Below are positions 42,711-51,805 of a DNA stretch of 64,000 nucleotides, one piece after another. This DNA is from Pseudomonadales bacterium (lineage in GTDB: Bacteria; Pseudomonadota; Gammaproteobacteria; Pseudomonadales; Halieaceae). The translations under genes were made by a program, and so were the position numbers. Numbering within the stretch: the first letter of the stretch is position 1; every line of letters starts with the position of its first letter. The stretch spans positions 186,001-250,000 of the forward strand of contig JACKNU010000003.1 of NCBI GenBank assembly GCA_024234675.1, written 5' to 3'. The notes beneath the pieces were generated by a model. That model searched no databases, had not been told where the DNA came from, and was given only the letters and a program-made list of their open reading frames with translations.

Positions 42711-44171
42711 ATGCAAAACCTGCCCGAAAAACAGCCGGTAACGATAAGTGTATTGCCATTTGAAGTCAATTCTGGACAGTGTCGCATTACAGCTGGCCGC
42801 GGCATCATTCTGATGGCCGCATTCACCGTCCTGTCACCCACCGCGATACTCGGCTACGGCTTCCCGGAGGACTCTTTCCAGCGCGGCCTGGAGTGCGCCC
42901 CGGACCTGATCGCCGTGGATGCGGGCTCCACCGACCCGGGGCCCTATTACCTGGGCTCCGGCAAGTCCTTTACCGACCGCCATGCGGTGCGGCGCGACCT
43001 GGCGCTGCTGCTGCAGGCCGCGGTGAGCGGCGACATACCGCTGGTGATCGGCAGCGCGGGCGGCGCCGGGGCCCGGCCACACCTGGAGTGGACGCTTGCC
43101 ATTGTGCGCGAGCTGGCCCGGGAGCTGCAGCTGTCCTTCCGCCTGGGGATCATCAGCGCCGATGTGCCCCGGGAAAGGGCGCTGGCGGGGCTGCGGCAGG
43201 GCCGGGTGAGCGCGCTGACCGGGGTACCGCCGCTGGACGAGGCAAGCCTGGCAGACAGCACTGCGCTGGTGGCCCAGATGGGTGTGGAACCCATACAGCA
43301 GGCGCTGTCGCTGGGCTGCCAGGTGGTGGTTGCCGGACGCGCCTACGACCCCGCCGTATTCGCCGCCCTGCCCATGATGCGGGGCTTCGACCCGGGCCTG
43401 GCCCTGCACCTGGGCAAGATCCTGGAGTGCGCCGCCATCGCCGCCAGCCCGGGCTCCGGCGCCGACTGCGCCCTGGGGATCCTGGAACAGGACCGGTTCA
43501 TCCTGCGGCCCCTGAGCGCCGAGCGCTGCTTCACCCCCACCTCGGTCGCCGCCCACACGCTGTACGAGAAATCCAATCCCTACCTGCTACCGGGTCCCGG
43601 CGGCGACCTGGACCTGCGGGGGGTCAGTTTCGAGTCGGCGGGGGAAGGCCAGGTGGCGGTGCGGGGCAGCCGCTTCATCCCTGCCGACCGCTATTGCGTG
43701 AAACTGGAGGGCGCCCGCCGGGTGGGTTGTCGCAGTATCTCCATCGCCGGCGTCCGCGACCCGGTCATGATCGGCTCCATGGACACGATCCTGCAGCAGG
43801 TGCGCGAGCGGGTACGGGCCATGCTCCCCGCCGCCGACTCCGACCGGGGGCTCAGCTTCCACGTCTACGGCCGCGATGGGGTGATGGGCGCCGGGGAGCC
43901 CCGGCGGGGGCACCCCGCCCACGAACTGGGCATCGTCATCGACGCGGTTTGCCCCACCCCTGAAGCCGCCGATACCCTGTGCAGCCTGACCCGTTCCACC
44001 CTGCTGCACTTCGGCTACCAGGGGCGCATCGCCACCGCAGGCAACCTGGCCTTTCCCTTCTCGCCCTCAGACCTGCGGGCCGGAGAGGTATACGAGTTTT
44101 CCGTCTACCACCTGCTGGAGGCCGATCCGCTGGAGCTTTTCCCGGTGACGGTGGAGGAGTTGCAGGCATGA
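42711..44171 (+). CDS. AtuA/DUF1446 family protein
   Basis: The 486-residue protein matches the AtuA-type (acyclic terpene utilisation, DUF1446) family, with PDLIAVDAGSTDPGPYYLGSG, VIGSAGGAGARPHLEW and VVVAGRAYDPAVFAALP. AtuA supports citronellol/geraniol breakdown in Pseudomonas, but this short family form is widespread near CoA-ester metabolism and its reaction is not settled. The ATG at 42711 has GGGGAGG upstream; the earlier in-frame start is in the divergent promoter region. It overlaps the DUF4387 gene by ATGA and so forms an AtuA/DUF4387 pair, a recurring arrangement thought to make one enzyme. Confidence 0.88.
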   Translation: MQNLPEKQPVTISVLPFEVNSGQCRITAGRGIILMAAFTVLSPTAILGYGFPEDSFQRGLECAPDLIAVDAGSTDPGPYYLGSGKSFTDRHAVRRDLALLLQAAVSGDIPLVIGSAGGAGARPHLEWTLAIVRELARELQLSFRLGIISADVPRERALAGLRQGRVSALTGVPPLDEASLADSTALVAQMGVEPIQQALSLGCQVVVAGRAYDPAVFAALPMMRGFDPGLALHLGKILECAAIAASPGSGADCALGILEQDRFILRPLSAERCFTPTSVAAHTLYEKSNPYLLPGPGGDLDLRGVSFESAGEGQVAVRGSRFIPADRYCVKLEGARRVGCRSISIAGVRDPVMIGSMDTILQQVRERVRAMLPAADSDRGLSFHVYGRDGVMGAGEPRRGHPAHELGIVIDAVCPTPEAADTLCSLTRSTLLHFGYQGRIATAGNLAFPFSPSDLRAGEVYEFSVYHLLEADPLELFPVTVEELQA

Positions 44172-44533
44172 CGACCCTCAGCGAACTCGCCCAGGTGGTG
44201 CGCAGCAAGAACACCAGCCCCTTCACGTATTCGCTGGACATCATGTTCAGGGAGAAGGCCGATTACCTGCGCTTCAAGTCGCTGCAACTGGTCAATGCGT
44301 CACTGGTCGCGCGGCTCTACGGCGTGCCGGAGAGCCGGGTGCTGGACGTGATCTACTTCGATCCCGCCCTGGCAATCAAGATCTGTCTACCCCGGGAGAT
44401 CTCCTCCGGGGCCCCCGGCGATCGCGATGTCTACGGGGCCCAGCAGCACGCCCCCCTGCTGCTGTGGGAGTTTGAGCTGCCGGACGCCCCCGGCGGGGGC
44501 CAGTCGCGCAACTCGCCATTGCCTACCCCTTAA
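44168..44533 (+). CDS. DUF4387 family protein, partner of the AtuA-like protein
   Basis: The 121-residue product matches DUF4387: LSELAQVVRSKNTSPFTYSLDIMF and ALAIKICLPREISSGAPGDRDVYGAQQHAPLL. It starts in the ATGA overlap with the AtuA-like gene, so the two are translated together. DUF4387 proteins occur almost always beside DUF1446 proteins or fused to them, which suggests a small subunit. The last ~15 residues (proline/glycine-rich) look like a disordered tail. Its stop codon lies inside the palindrome described at 44531-44553. Confidence 0.88.
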   Translation: MTTLSELAQVVRSKNTSPFTYSLDIMFREKADYLRFKSLQLVNASLVARLYGVPESRVLDVIYFDPALAIKICLPREISSGAPGDRDVYGAQQHAPLLLWEFELPDAPGGGQSRNSPLPTP

Positions 44534-44553
44534 TATGAATATATATTCATTTA
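44531..44553. promoter_or_regulatory. Candidate TetR operator before the serine hydrolase gene
   Basis: ATGAAT-ATAT-ATTCAT (44535-44550) is a perfect inverted repeat with A/T flanks (TAAT before, TTAA after). The same ATGAAT-N4-ATTCAT core occurs at 48366-48389 between the TonB receptor and a TetR gene. It is 56 bases before the hydrolase start, in the expected promoter position. Confidence 0.72.
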
Positions 44554-44608
44554 ACGCCCGAAACAGTTTATCCGGCTGCCAGCTGCCACCAACACAGGGG
44601 AAGAGAAT

Positions 44609-45940
44609 ATGAAGCCATCCAGCCATATCGGCCTCGCTCGCCGGTTCAGGCGAAGCTGTGCCATCGCCGCTGCGAGCGTATCCGTGCTGGCCACTGCGGC
44701 CCCCGCGCCCGGGGAGGCGCCGGTTACCGCCGCCAGCCTGGGCCTGATGCAGGGCTTCCCGCCGCCGGCGGAGAAGCGGGTCACCCGCGACAATATCTCG
44801 GAGTACCCTTACAGCCGCTGGGCCTTCCAGCATATCCGCGAATTACAGCCCACCCGGGGCATCTACCGGGGCGACGGGCCGGTCTCCAGCCTGGTCACCA
44901 GCCCGGTGGACCTGGACGCACTCAGCTTCAGCCTGCCGGAAGACAGGACAGTGAACCTGGCTACCTGGCTGGATGAATCCGTCACCGATGCTTTCCTGGT
45001 ACTGCACCGCGGAGAGCTGGTCTACGAGCGCTACTTCAACGGCATGGCAAGACCCTCACAGCACCAGATGTTTTCCGCCACCAAATCCTTCGTCGGCATG
45101 CTGACGCTCTGCCTGATAGAAGAGGGCGCCATCGATCCGGCGCTGACCATGCAGCACTATTTGCCCGAACTGAAGGGCAGTGCCTTCGCAGACGCCACCG
45201 TACAACAGGTGCTGGACATGACCACCAGCATGGAATTCAGTGAGGACTACACCGACCCGGACGCCGACGTCTGGAAGTACGGCTACATATTCGGCATCTC
45301 CACGCCGCCCGCAGGATACCAGGGCGCGGACAGCATCTATGAATACCTGCCCGGACTGCGCAAGGCCGAACGACCCCACGGCGAGGCCTTCCTTTACGTC
45401 ACCCCCAATACGGATGCCCTGGGCTGGCTCACCAGCCGGGTCAGTGGCAAGTCGGTGAGCCGGCAACTGGAGGAGCGGATCTGGCAGCGGCTGGGCACGG
45501 AACGGGACGGGTACATGTGGCTGAATGACAAGGGCGAGGAAATGAACGGCGGCGGCCTCAATATCACCGCCTCCGACGCCGCGCGCTTTGGCCAGATGGT
45601 CCTGCAGAGGGGCAGGTATAACGGCCAGCAGATACTGCCGCAGGCCATCGCCGAGCGCATCCTGCAGGCCGGGGACCGCGCACCTTTCAACCGCTACTAC
45701 CAGGACCCCTGGTACGAACATATCGGTTACGCCTACCACGACCAGTGGTGGACCTTTAATACCCCACACAAGCCGGTCAGCGCGATTGGCGTGTTCGGGC
45801 AGTTTATCTACATCGACCCGGTGGCCGAGATGGTCATCGTCAAGCAGTCCTCCCACCCCGAGGCCGAGAGCGAGGCCAACGAGGTGAATGGCCCGCTGAT
45901 CTGGCACGCCATTGCCGAACACCTGATGCAGCGGCCCTGA
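44609..45940 (+). CDS. Serine hydrolase of the beta-lactamase (class C / esterase) family, exported
   Basis: The 443-residue protein has a signal peptide (about 1-32) and a beta-lactamase-fold domain. The nucleophile motif SxxK is S156-A-T-K159 (QMFSATKS), and the Y-x-N-type second motif is in YVTPNTDALGW. These enzymes include EstB-like esterases, D-peptidases and 6-aminohexanoate-dimer hydrolases; the layout around FSATKS..GMLTLCLIEEG is typical of the latter and of esterases. I expect periplasmic hydrolysis of an ester or amide taken up by the adjacent TonB receptor. The palindrome 56 bases upstream suggests control by the neighbouring TetR regulator. The start follows GGGGAAGAG. Confidence 0.9.
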   Translation: MKPSSHIGLARRFRRSCAIAAASVSVLATAAPAPGEAPVTAASLGLMQGFPPPAEKRVTRDNISEYPYSRWAFQHIRELQPTRGIYRGDGPVSSLVTSPVDLDALSFSLPEDRTVNLATWLDESVTDAFLVLHRGELVYERYFNGMARPSQHQMFSATKSFVGMLTLCLIEEGAIDPALTMQHYLPELKGSAFADATVQQVLDMTTSMEFSEDYTDPDADVWKYGYIFGISTPPAGYQGADSIYEYLPGLRKAERPHGEAFLYVTPNTDALGWLTSRVSGKSVSRQLEERIWQRLGTERDGYMWLNDKGEEMNGGGLNITASDAARFGQMVLQRGRYNGQQILPQAIAERILQAGDRAPFNRYYQDPWYEHIGYAYHDQWWTFNTPHKPVSAIGVFGQFIYIDPVAEMVIVKQSSHPEAESEANEVNGPLIWHAIAEHLMQRP

Positions 45941-45954
45941 AGCCCTGAACCAAA

Positions 45955-45975
45955 ACGACCGCCGGCGGCGGTCGT
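45955..45975 (-). terminator. Terminator after the TonB receptor gene (45997-48297)
   Basis: ACGACCGCC (45955-45963) pairs with GGCGGTCGT (45967-45975). On the minus strand the hairpin is followed by TTTTGG. It lies between the convergent hydrolase and receptor genes and may stop both. Confidence 0.68.
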
Positions 45976-45996
45976 CCACTCATGCTGTGACTTGGC

Positions 45997-48297
45997 CTAC
46001 CAGCTGTAGGTGGCCTCCACGGCATAGCTCATGCGCTGGCCCGGGGTGCTGACAAAGCTGCCCAGGTCGTCACCGGTGCCGCTGGTCCAGTACTCCGACT
46101 CGGTCAGGTTCTTGCCGATCAGGGCTACCTGCCACTGGCCATCCATGGAGCCGACCCAGGCCCGGGCATTGAGTATGCCGTAGCTGTTGACGTTATAGGC
46201 GGCGTAGGACAGCGGCGTGATGGCCATTTCCTCGCCGTAGATGTCATCGCGCCAGCTGTAGTTGAGCTGCATGCCCGCGCCCAGGGAACTGCTTAACTGC
46301 CATTCATACCGTGCCTGCAGATAGGCGCTCCACTCCGGGGCGTAGGGGCGGGTGTAGCCGTCCAGGTCCACCGCCACATCGGCGGGATCAAGGGCGAAGT
46401 CATTGGACTTGTACTCCGCGCTCAGCCAGGCGACCGAAGCCTGTAGAGACAGGCCGGGCAGCATCCCAGGCAGCCATTCCATGTCCAGCTCGGCGCCGAT
46501 ATGTTCCGCGTCTCCCAGGTTTCCCAGCGCGGATACCACTGTGCCCGTCTCCTCGCTCAGGCGCTGGGTATAGCCCTGCACGTCCTGGTAGTCATAGTAA
46601 AAGGCGGCGCCATTGAGCTTGAGGGTATTGGCCAGCCAGGTCGACTTGAAGCCCAGCTCATAGGACCAGACGGTCTCCTCGTCGTAGGGGTTCAACTCCT
46701 CGGGTGTGAAGGCGAAACCACCCGGAAAGCCGCCGGTCTTGTAACCGCGGGTAATCCGTCCGTACAGCATCAGGTCATCGCTGGGCGCCCAGTCCATGCC
46801 CGCATGTCCGGACCAGTTCTCCTGCAATTCATAGGATTTGTTGACATCCTGGTAATAGTAGAAGCCGTCGATAAGATCCTGGGTGAAACCGTTCTTGTAT
46901 TTCTTGTTCTCGTCCGAATAACGCAGCGAGCCGTGGGCGGTCCATTCGTTGTTAAGGTCATACTCCAGCTGGCCATATACCGACCAGTACTCGTTTTCCT
47001 GGGTGAACCCTCTCTCCGTCAGGCTGGGAAACACGAAGAGATTATCCAGGGTGTTGCCGAAGCGGTGCTCCTTATCCTCGTCCTCGCCATAGGCTGCACC
47101 GGCCAGCCAGTTCAGCGGACCGTCGCCCTGGGAGACCAGGCGGAACTCCTGCGACCAGACCGTCAACTCGGCCTTGCCATCCTCCTCGAAAAGCACCAGC
47201 GGGGAGCCATCGTAATCGAAGACCTGCTTGTTGTCGTAATCGAGGTAGCCGCTGATCGACGTCAGCATGGCGAAGTCGAGATCCCAGTTCACCTGCAGGT
47301 TCGCTCCGCCCCAGGAATTGTCGAGCTTGTTGATGGGATTGGACAGCACCACGCTGCCGTCACGCTGTTGCGATGAGGCCAGTGGACCTGCGTCCCCCGG
47401 GGTCAGGGCATAAAAACTGGTGATGTTCGCCAGGGTCACGCAATCTTTCTGATTGAGGGTTCCGGCGTAGGCGCTCGCACAATAATCGCCACTGCCAGAC
47501 GGATCGAACAGCGCCCGGGAATAGGCCAGGGTGGTCTCGGACTTGTCCTCGCCCCCGTCGACCTTGAGCAGAAACTCCAGCTTGTCGGTGGGCTGGAACA
47601 GCAGCTGGGCGCGGCCGGAGCTGAAATTCCGATCACCGTAATCATCGTCCCCCGGCGTGGCCAGGGTGTCCTGCCAGCCGCCATTCTGATCGGTCATACC
47701 CGCTACCCGGTAAGCCAACTTGTCGGTGATCTTCCCGCCTGCCGCCCCTTCGGCAATAGCGCGGTCCCAGCGGCCATAGCTGCCCTGGATATAGCCATTG
47801 AAATCCTGCTCCAGGTCGGGCCGCACTGACAGCACCCGGACCGCGCCGCCACTGGTATTGCGGCCATACAGACCCCCCTGGGGTCCCTTCAGCACCTCCA
47901 CCCGGGCGATGTCGTACATACCGATGCCGCCCATGACATTGGAGGTGAGGTAGAACTCGTCGAAATAGATGGCCGCGGTAGGCGTGTTATTGGCATTGAA
48001 ATCGGCCAGGCCGACGCCGCGAATAACCCAGGTGGGCTGGCCTGAACCGCGCTCGTCGAACAATTCCACCCCGCTGACCGACTGGGTGAGGTTTTCCAGG
48101 TTGGAGATGGAGAGATTACGTAACTCCTTCTCACTGAAAGCGGATATCGCGATCGATACGTCCTGCAGGCTTTCCGTGCGCTTCTGCGCGGTCACCACAA
48201 CCTCCTCGAGGGTGGCCTGTCCCTGGGCGGCAACGGCGGCGGAGCCCAGGCAAAGTGCGCCCAGAGCGCGGGGTACACGGATATTCATTGTAATCAT
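45997..48297 (-). CDS. TonB-dependent outer-membrane receptor (TetR-regulated)
   Basis: The 766-residue receptor has a signal peptide, a TonB box (LEEVVVTAQKRTES) and a plug domain with LQDVSIAISAFSEKELRN and VEVLKGPQGGLYGRNTSGGAVRV. A 22-strand-type barrel follows, ending YAVEATYSW with terminal aromatic residue. The AQKRTESLQDVPxxI style is typical of receptors common in sphingomonads and marine gammaproteobacteria that take up sugars, aromatics or terpenoid compounds. The substrate is not evident. Its promoter region contains the TetR-type palindrome, and the flanking serine hydrolase, PQQ dehydrogenase and FAH-family hydrolase point to uptake and oxidation of one organic compound. Confidence 0.93.
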   Translation of the reverse strand: MITMNIRVPRALGALCLGSAAVAAQGQATLEEVVVTAQKRTESLQDVSIAISAFSEKELRNLSISNLENLTQSVSGVELFDERGSGQPTWVIRGVGLADFNANNTPTAAIYFDEFYLTSNVMGGIGMYDIARVEVLKGPQGGLYGRNTSGGAVRVLSVRPDLEQDFNGYIQGSYGRWDRAIAEGAAGGKITDKLAYRVAGMTDQNGGWQDTLATPGDDDYGDRNFSSGRAQLLFQPTDKLEFLLKVDGGEDKSETTLAYSRALFDPSGSGDYCASAYAGTLNQKDCVTLANITSFYALTPGDAGPLASSQQRDGSVVLSNPINKLDNSWGGANLQVNWDLDFAMLTSISGYLDYDNKQVFDYDGSPLVLFEEDGKAELTVWSQEFRLVSQGDGPLNWLAGAAYGEDEDKEHRFGNTLDNLFVFPSLTERGFTQENEYWSVYGQLEYDLNNEWTAHGSLRYSDENKKYKNGFTQDLIDGFYYYQDVNKSYELQENWSGHAGMDWAPSDDLMLYGRITRGYKTGGFPGGFAFTPEELNPYDEETVWSYELGFKSTWLANTLKLNGAAFYYDYQDVQGYTQRLSEETGTVVSALGNLGDAEHIGAELDMEWLPGMLPGLSLQASVAWLSAEYKSNDFALDPADVAVDLDGYTRPYAPEWSAYLQARYEWQLSSSLGAGMQLNYSWRDDIYGEEMAITPLSYAAYNVNSYGILNARAWVGSMDGQWQVALIGKNLTESEYWTSGTGDDLGSFVSTPGQRMSYAVEATYSW

Positions 48298-48365
48298 CCT
48301 GGTTGGCAGAAAAGCGGAAAATTATTGTTCGGGCAATGGTGGACCCGACCTGCGGGCATGTCAAT

Positions 48366-48389
48366 TAATATGAATTAGAATTCATATTA
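48366..48389. promoter_or_regulatory. TetR-type operator between the TonB receptor and the TetR gene
   Basis: Half-sites TAATATGAATT (48366-48376) and AATTCATATTA (48379-48389) form a perfect 11-base inverted repeat with a two-base spacer. It lies 69 bases before the receptor start and 69 before the regulator start, so one operator can control both. The core ATGAAT-N4-ATTCAT repeats at 44535-44550. Confidence 0.82.
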
Positions 48390-48457
48390 GTGGTCAGCGA
48401 GAAATTGCGCTAGCCTCTACGGCATACTTGTAGAGAGCTGCCACACGGAACCTATCA

Positions 48458-49120
48458 TTGCCCCTACGACGCAAGCCTTCCCAGCGACGCTCCCAGGAGC
48501 GGGTAGCGCTGATTCTTCGCTCCACGGTGGAGATCCTGCAAACGCAGGGTATCGCCGCCGTGACCACCAACAGTATTGCCAGCCAGGCCGGCATCCCGGT
48601 CAGCTCCATTTACCAGTATTTTCGCGACAAGGTGGAAATACTCGCCGCCCTGTACCTGGATTACCTGGCAGGGATAGAAGCCGTGATGGAGGAATTCAAT
48701 ACCCCGGAGCGCCTGGCGCTACCGTGGCAGGAATACTTTTCCGAGGCGATCGAAGCTGTAGCCAGACAGGAAACCCGCGACCAGATCACCCGGGAACTGG
48801 ATATCGGGCTGGCCCTGTTTCCCGAACTCATGGAGATAGAGCTGGCGCACCGGGAGAAAGTGACCGAGCGGCTGGCGGCGACGCTGCGCCGCCTGGGCTC
48901 CAGCTGGAGCACGGCGAGGCTCAAGCGCCTGGCGCTGTTCCTGTACGAAATCAACTCGTCGGCCTGGCGTCACCGGGAGCGGCCTGACACAGTTGCCAAT
49001 GAGCTGCTGGAATGGCAGACGGCGGCCATGTTGGCGGTGATTGGCCGCTGCATGAAAGAAGCCTGGCCGGGCCACCCGACTGACCCTGACCGACACAGCC
49101 TGAGAGGACAAAGCGATTAA
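48458..49120 (+). CDS. TetR-family transcriptional regulator
   Basis: The 220-residue protein has a TetR N-terminal DNA-binding domain (about 14-60): RVALILRSTVEILQTQGIAAVTTNSIASQAGIPVSSIYQYFRDKVEILAALY. The recognition helix is at VSSIYQYF. The C-terminal helical ligand domain is not recognisable to a specific class. A TTG at 48458 is the likely start, since no ATG or GTG fits and GGAA precedes it at reasonable distance. It probably binds the palindromes at 48366 and 44531 and represses the receptor, itself, the hydrolase and perhaps the PQQ dehydrogenase. The gene runs directly into the dehydrogenase gene. Confidence 0.93.
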   Translation: MPLRRKPSQRRSQERVALILRSTVEILQTQGIAAVTTNSIASQAGIPVSSIYQYFRDKVEILAALYLDYLAGIEAVMEEFNTPERLALPWQEYFSEAIEAVARQETRDQITRELDIGLALFPELMEIELAHREKVTERLAATLRRLGSSWSTARLKRLALFLYEINSSAWRHRERPDTVANELLEWQTAAMLAVIGRCMKEAWPGHPTDPDRHSLRGQSD

Positions 49121-51113
49121 TTTTCCCGCACTACGTCAAACCGCGCTGCGAACGCTGCGCATCGGCACTGCCTGCCTGGTGCTGGCGACCCTGGCCAGCA
49201 CCAGCCTCGCCCAGAACCACTGGGGTTACTACGGCGCCAGCCCGGGGGGTGGCCATTACTCTCCCCTGACCCAGGTCACCGCCGCCAACGTGGAGCAACT
49301 GGAACTGCTGTGGGAGCATCGCTCCGGCGATATCCGCAAAGCCAGCAAGGGCAGGCCCGGCAGCGCTTTCGGGGACAGCGACGGGCCCATGCCGCAGAGC
49401 TCCCTGCAGGTAACGCCCATCGTGGTCAACGATACCCTGTACTACTGCACCCCCTTCAACCGGGTGTTCGCCCTGGACGCCGCCACCGGGCGCGAGCGCT
49501 GGGTCTATGACCCACAGGTCGATATCGGCCCGGTGGCGCTCACCAACTGCCGCGGCGTCAGCAGCTGGCAGGATCCCCTGCCCCGGGGCGAGGCCTGCGA
49601 GCACCGGATCTTCACGGGCACCCTGGACGGCCGCCTCATCGCGCTGGACGGGCGCACCGGCAAGCCCTGTGAGGACTTCGGCGAGGGCGGCCAACTGGAC
49701 CTGAGCCTGGGCCTGGGAGAACACCGACCCGGCGAATACGCCATCACCTCGCCACCGGCTATCCTCGGCGACCTGGTGATCACCGGGGCCCAGGTGCTGG
49801 ACAACCGCCGCACCGATTCGCCCGGCGGTGTGGTGCGGGCTTTCGATGTGCGCAGTGGCGAGCTGGCCTGGTACTGGGACCCGCTGCCCCCCGGCGTCGA
49901 CCCCCACCTGACGGATGCCGGCCAGCGCTTCCAGAAGGGCACCACCAACGTGTGGTCCATCATATCGGTCGACCCCCAGCGCAAGCTGGTATTCGTGCCC
50001 ACCGGCAACAGCACTCCCGACTATTTCGGCGGCCTGCGCGGCACCCTGGAGCAGGGGCTGGATTACTATTCCAGCTCCGTGGTGGCCCTGGACGGCGACA
50101 GCGGCAAGGTCGCCTGGCACTTCCAGGCCGTGCACCACGACCTGTGGGACTTCGATACCCCTTCCCAGCCCACCCTGTATGACGTGAACCGGGCCGGCCA
50201 GCAGGTCGCGGCCCTGGCGCAACCCACCAAGATGGGCCACCTGTTCCTGCTCAACCGGGAGACCGGGGAGCCGCTGTTCCCGGTGGAAGAGCGGCCCGTT
50301 CCCCAGGGCGACACCCCGGGCGAGTACTACGCGCCCACCCAGCCTTTTCCGACCCTGCCCACGACCCTGACCCCGGAGACCGTGTCACCGGAAACAGCCT
50401 GGGGTATCACCCCCTGGGAGAAAAGCGCCTGCCGGGAGCTGATCAGCAAGGCCCGCTGGGAGGGCCTGTTCACTCCGCCCAGCGTGCAGGGCTCCATCAC
50501 CTATCCCTTCCAGGGTGGCGGCAACAACTGGGGCTCGCCGGCTATCGATCCGCACCGCAATATCATCGTGCTGCGCACCAGTCATTTGGCGGGGATCATC
50601 CACCTCATACCCCGCCAGGCCTGCGATAAGCACCCCACAGCGCACCCGCAGCTGGGCACCCCCTTTTGCGTAACGCCGGACATCCTGCTGTCACCCTGGG
50701 GACTGCCCTGCACGGCGCCGCCCTGGAACACGCTGGACGCCATCGACCTGGCCAGCGGCGCGAAACTGTGGAGCGTACCCCTGGGCACGACCCGCGACAT
50801 GGCGCCGTTTCCGTTCTGGTTTTTCCGCGGCACGCCCGGCGTGGGCGGGCCCACTGTAACCGCCTCCGGCCTGGTGTTCATCGCCGGCTCCGGCGACCAC
50901 AATTTCCGTGCGTTCGACATCGAAACGGGCGCCGAGCTGTGGAGCACCCGCATGCCCACCGGCAGCGCCGCCACCCCCATGACCTACCTGGCGGCTGACG
51001 GCAGGCAGGTTGTGGTCATCGCCGCGGGCGGCCACTGGTCGGGTGAGTCCGGAGCCGGTGACCACATCCTCGCCTACGCCCTGCCGGGCGCGCCGGCCGG
51101 GCCCGGGGAGTAA
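49116..51113 (+). CDS. PQQ-dependent dehydrogenase, periplasmic
   Basis: This quinoprotein of the membrane-glucose/quinate dehydrogenase type oxidises an alcohol or sugar with pyrroloquinoline quinone. An eight-bladed propeller is implied by repeats such as LDAATGRERWVYDP, LDGRLIALDGRTGKPC and AFDVRSGELAWYWDP. VPTGNSTPDYFGGLRG and the GGNNWGSPAIDP and FRGTPGVGGPTVT segments are typical. The N-terminal five-helix membrane part of glucose dehydrogenase is absent. No ATG, GTG or TTG exists between the upstream in-frame stop (49101) and GTG 49179, which would cut the signal peptide. Reading from ATT at 49116, after AGAGG, restores a normal signal peptide. I therefore give 49116 with caution; GTG 49179 (644 residues) is the alternative. 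Confidence 0.85.
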   Translation: MNFPALRQTALRTLRIGTACLVLATLASTSLAQNHWGYYGASPGGGHYSPLTQVTAANVEQLELLWEHRSGDIRKASKGRPGSAFGDSDGPMPQSSLQVTPIVVNDTLYYCTPFNRVFALDAATGRERWVYDPQVDIGPVALTNCRGVSSWQDPLPRGEACEHRIFTGTLDGRLIALDGRTGKPCEDFGEGGQLDLSLGLGEHRPGEYAITSPPAILGDLVITGAQVLDNRRTDSPGGVVRAFDVRSGELAWYWDPLPPGVDPHLTDAGQRFQKGTTNVWSIISVDPQRKLVFVPTGNSTPDYFGGLRGTLEQGLDYYSSSVVALDGDSGKVAWHFQAVHHDLWDFDTPSQPTLYDVNRAGQQVAALAQPTKMGHLFLLNRETGEPLFPVEERPVPQGDTPGEYYAPTQPFPTLPTTLTPETVSPETAWGITPWEKSACRELISKARWEGLFTPPSVQGSITYPFQGGGNNWGSPAIDPHRNIIVLRTSHLAGIIHLIPRQACDKHPTAHPQLGTPFCVTPDILLSPWGLPCTAPPWNTLDAIDLASGAKLWSVPLGTTRDMAPFPFWFFRGTPGVGGPTVTASGLVFIAGSGDHNFRAFDIETGAELWSTRMPTGSAATPMTYLAADGRQVVVIAAGGHWSGESGAGDHILAYALPGAPAGPGE

Positions 51114-51119
51114 GCAGCC

Positions 51120-51734
51120 ATGCACCACATTAGCTTTGCGCAGACCACCTTTACGCCGTCCAAAATCGTCTGTGTAGGCCGCAATTATGTGGCTCATATC
51201 CAGGAACTGGGCAACGAGATTCCCGACGACATGGTGGTGTTCAACAAGCCCAACTCGGCGATCAGCAGTTGCCTGCTGGCGCAGATCGATGGCGAAACCC
51301 TGCACTATGAGGGTGAAATCGCCCTGTTGATCAGCGCCGGGGAGATTGCCGGTGTGGGCTTCGGCCTGGACCTGACCCGGCGCGAACTGCAATCGCGGCT
51401 GAAGGCAAAGGGGCTGCCCTGGGAGCGCGCCAAGGCCTTCGACGGCGCCGCCCTGTTCAGCGAGTTCGTGCCGGCGCCGGCAGACCTGCGCACCCTGTCC
51501 CTGCGGCTCACTGTCAACGGCGAACTGCGCCAGGCCGGTGGCGTCGGCCTGATGATCTACCCCCCGGCGGAGATACTGCGGGAGCTGGGCAGCTTCACCA
51601 CTCTGGAGGACGGCGATATCGTCATGACCGGCACCCCCGCAGGCGTTGGCGCCATCCGCTCGCAGGATCGTTTTCGCGGCGCCCTGCTGGACGGCGACAG
51701 GGAGCTGGTAAGCGTCAGCTGGCAGGCGCAGTAA
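51120..51734 (+). CDS. Fumarylacetoacetate hydrolase (FAH/FAHD1) family protein
   Basis: The 204-residue protein is a compact FAH-fold enzyme. It shows KIVCVGRNYVAHIQELGNEIP, the metal-ligand segment LHYEGEIALLIS (E-x-E-type), KAFDGAALFSEFVP and the C-terminal DGDIVMTGTPAGVGA. FAHD1-type proteins act as acylpyruvate hydrolases or oxaloacetate decarboxylases; others hydrolyse ring-cleavage products. It follows the PQQ dehydrogenase by six bases and may complete a catabolic route begun by the receptor and serine hydrolase. The exact substrate is unknown. Confidence 0.92.
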   Translation: MHHISFAQTTFTPSKIVCVGRNYVAHIQELGNEIPDDMVVFNKPNSAISSCLLAQIDGETLHYEGEIALLISAGEIAGVGFGLDLTRRELQSRLKAKGLPWERAKAFDGAALFSEFVPAPADLRTLSLRLTVNGELRQAGGVGLMIYPPAEILRELGSFTTLEDGDIVMTGTPAGVGAIRSQDRFRGALLDGDRELVSVSWQAQ

Positions 51735-51805
51735 ACAGGCTATTTGCCGATTGTTAATGCCGGCAAATTGCAGTAGCGTTTACGCAGGTAATCGAGTGGG
51801 CAACC

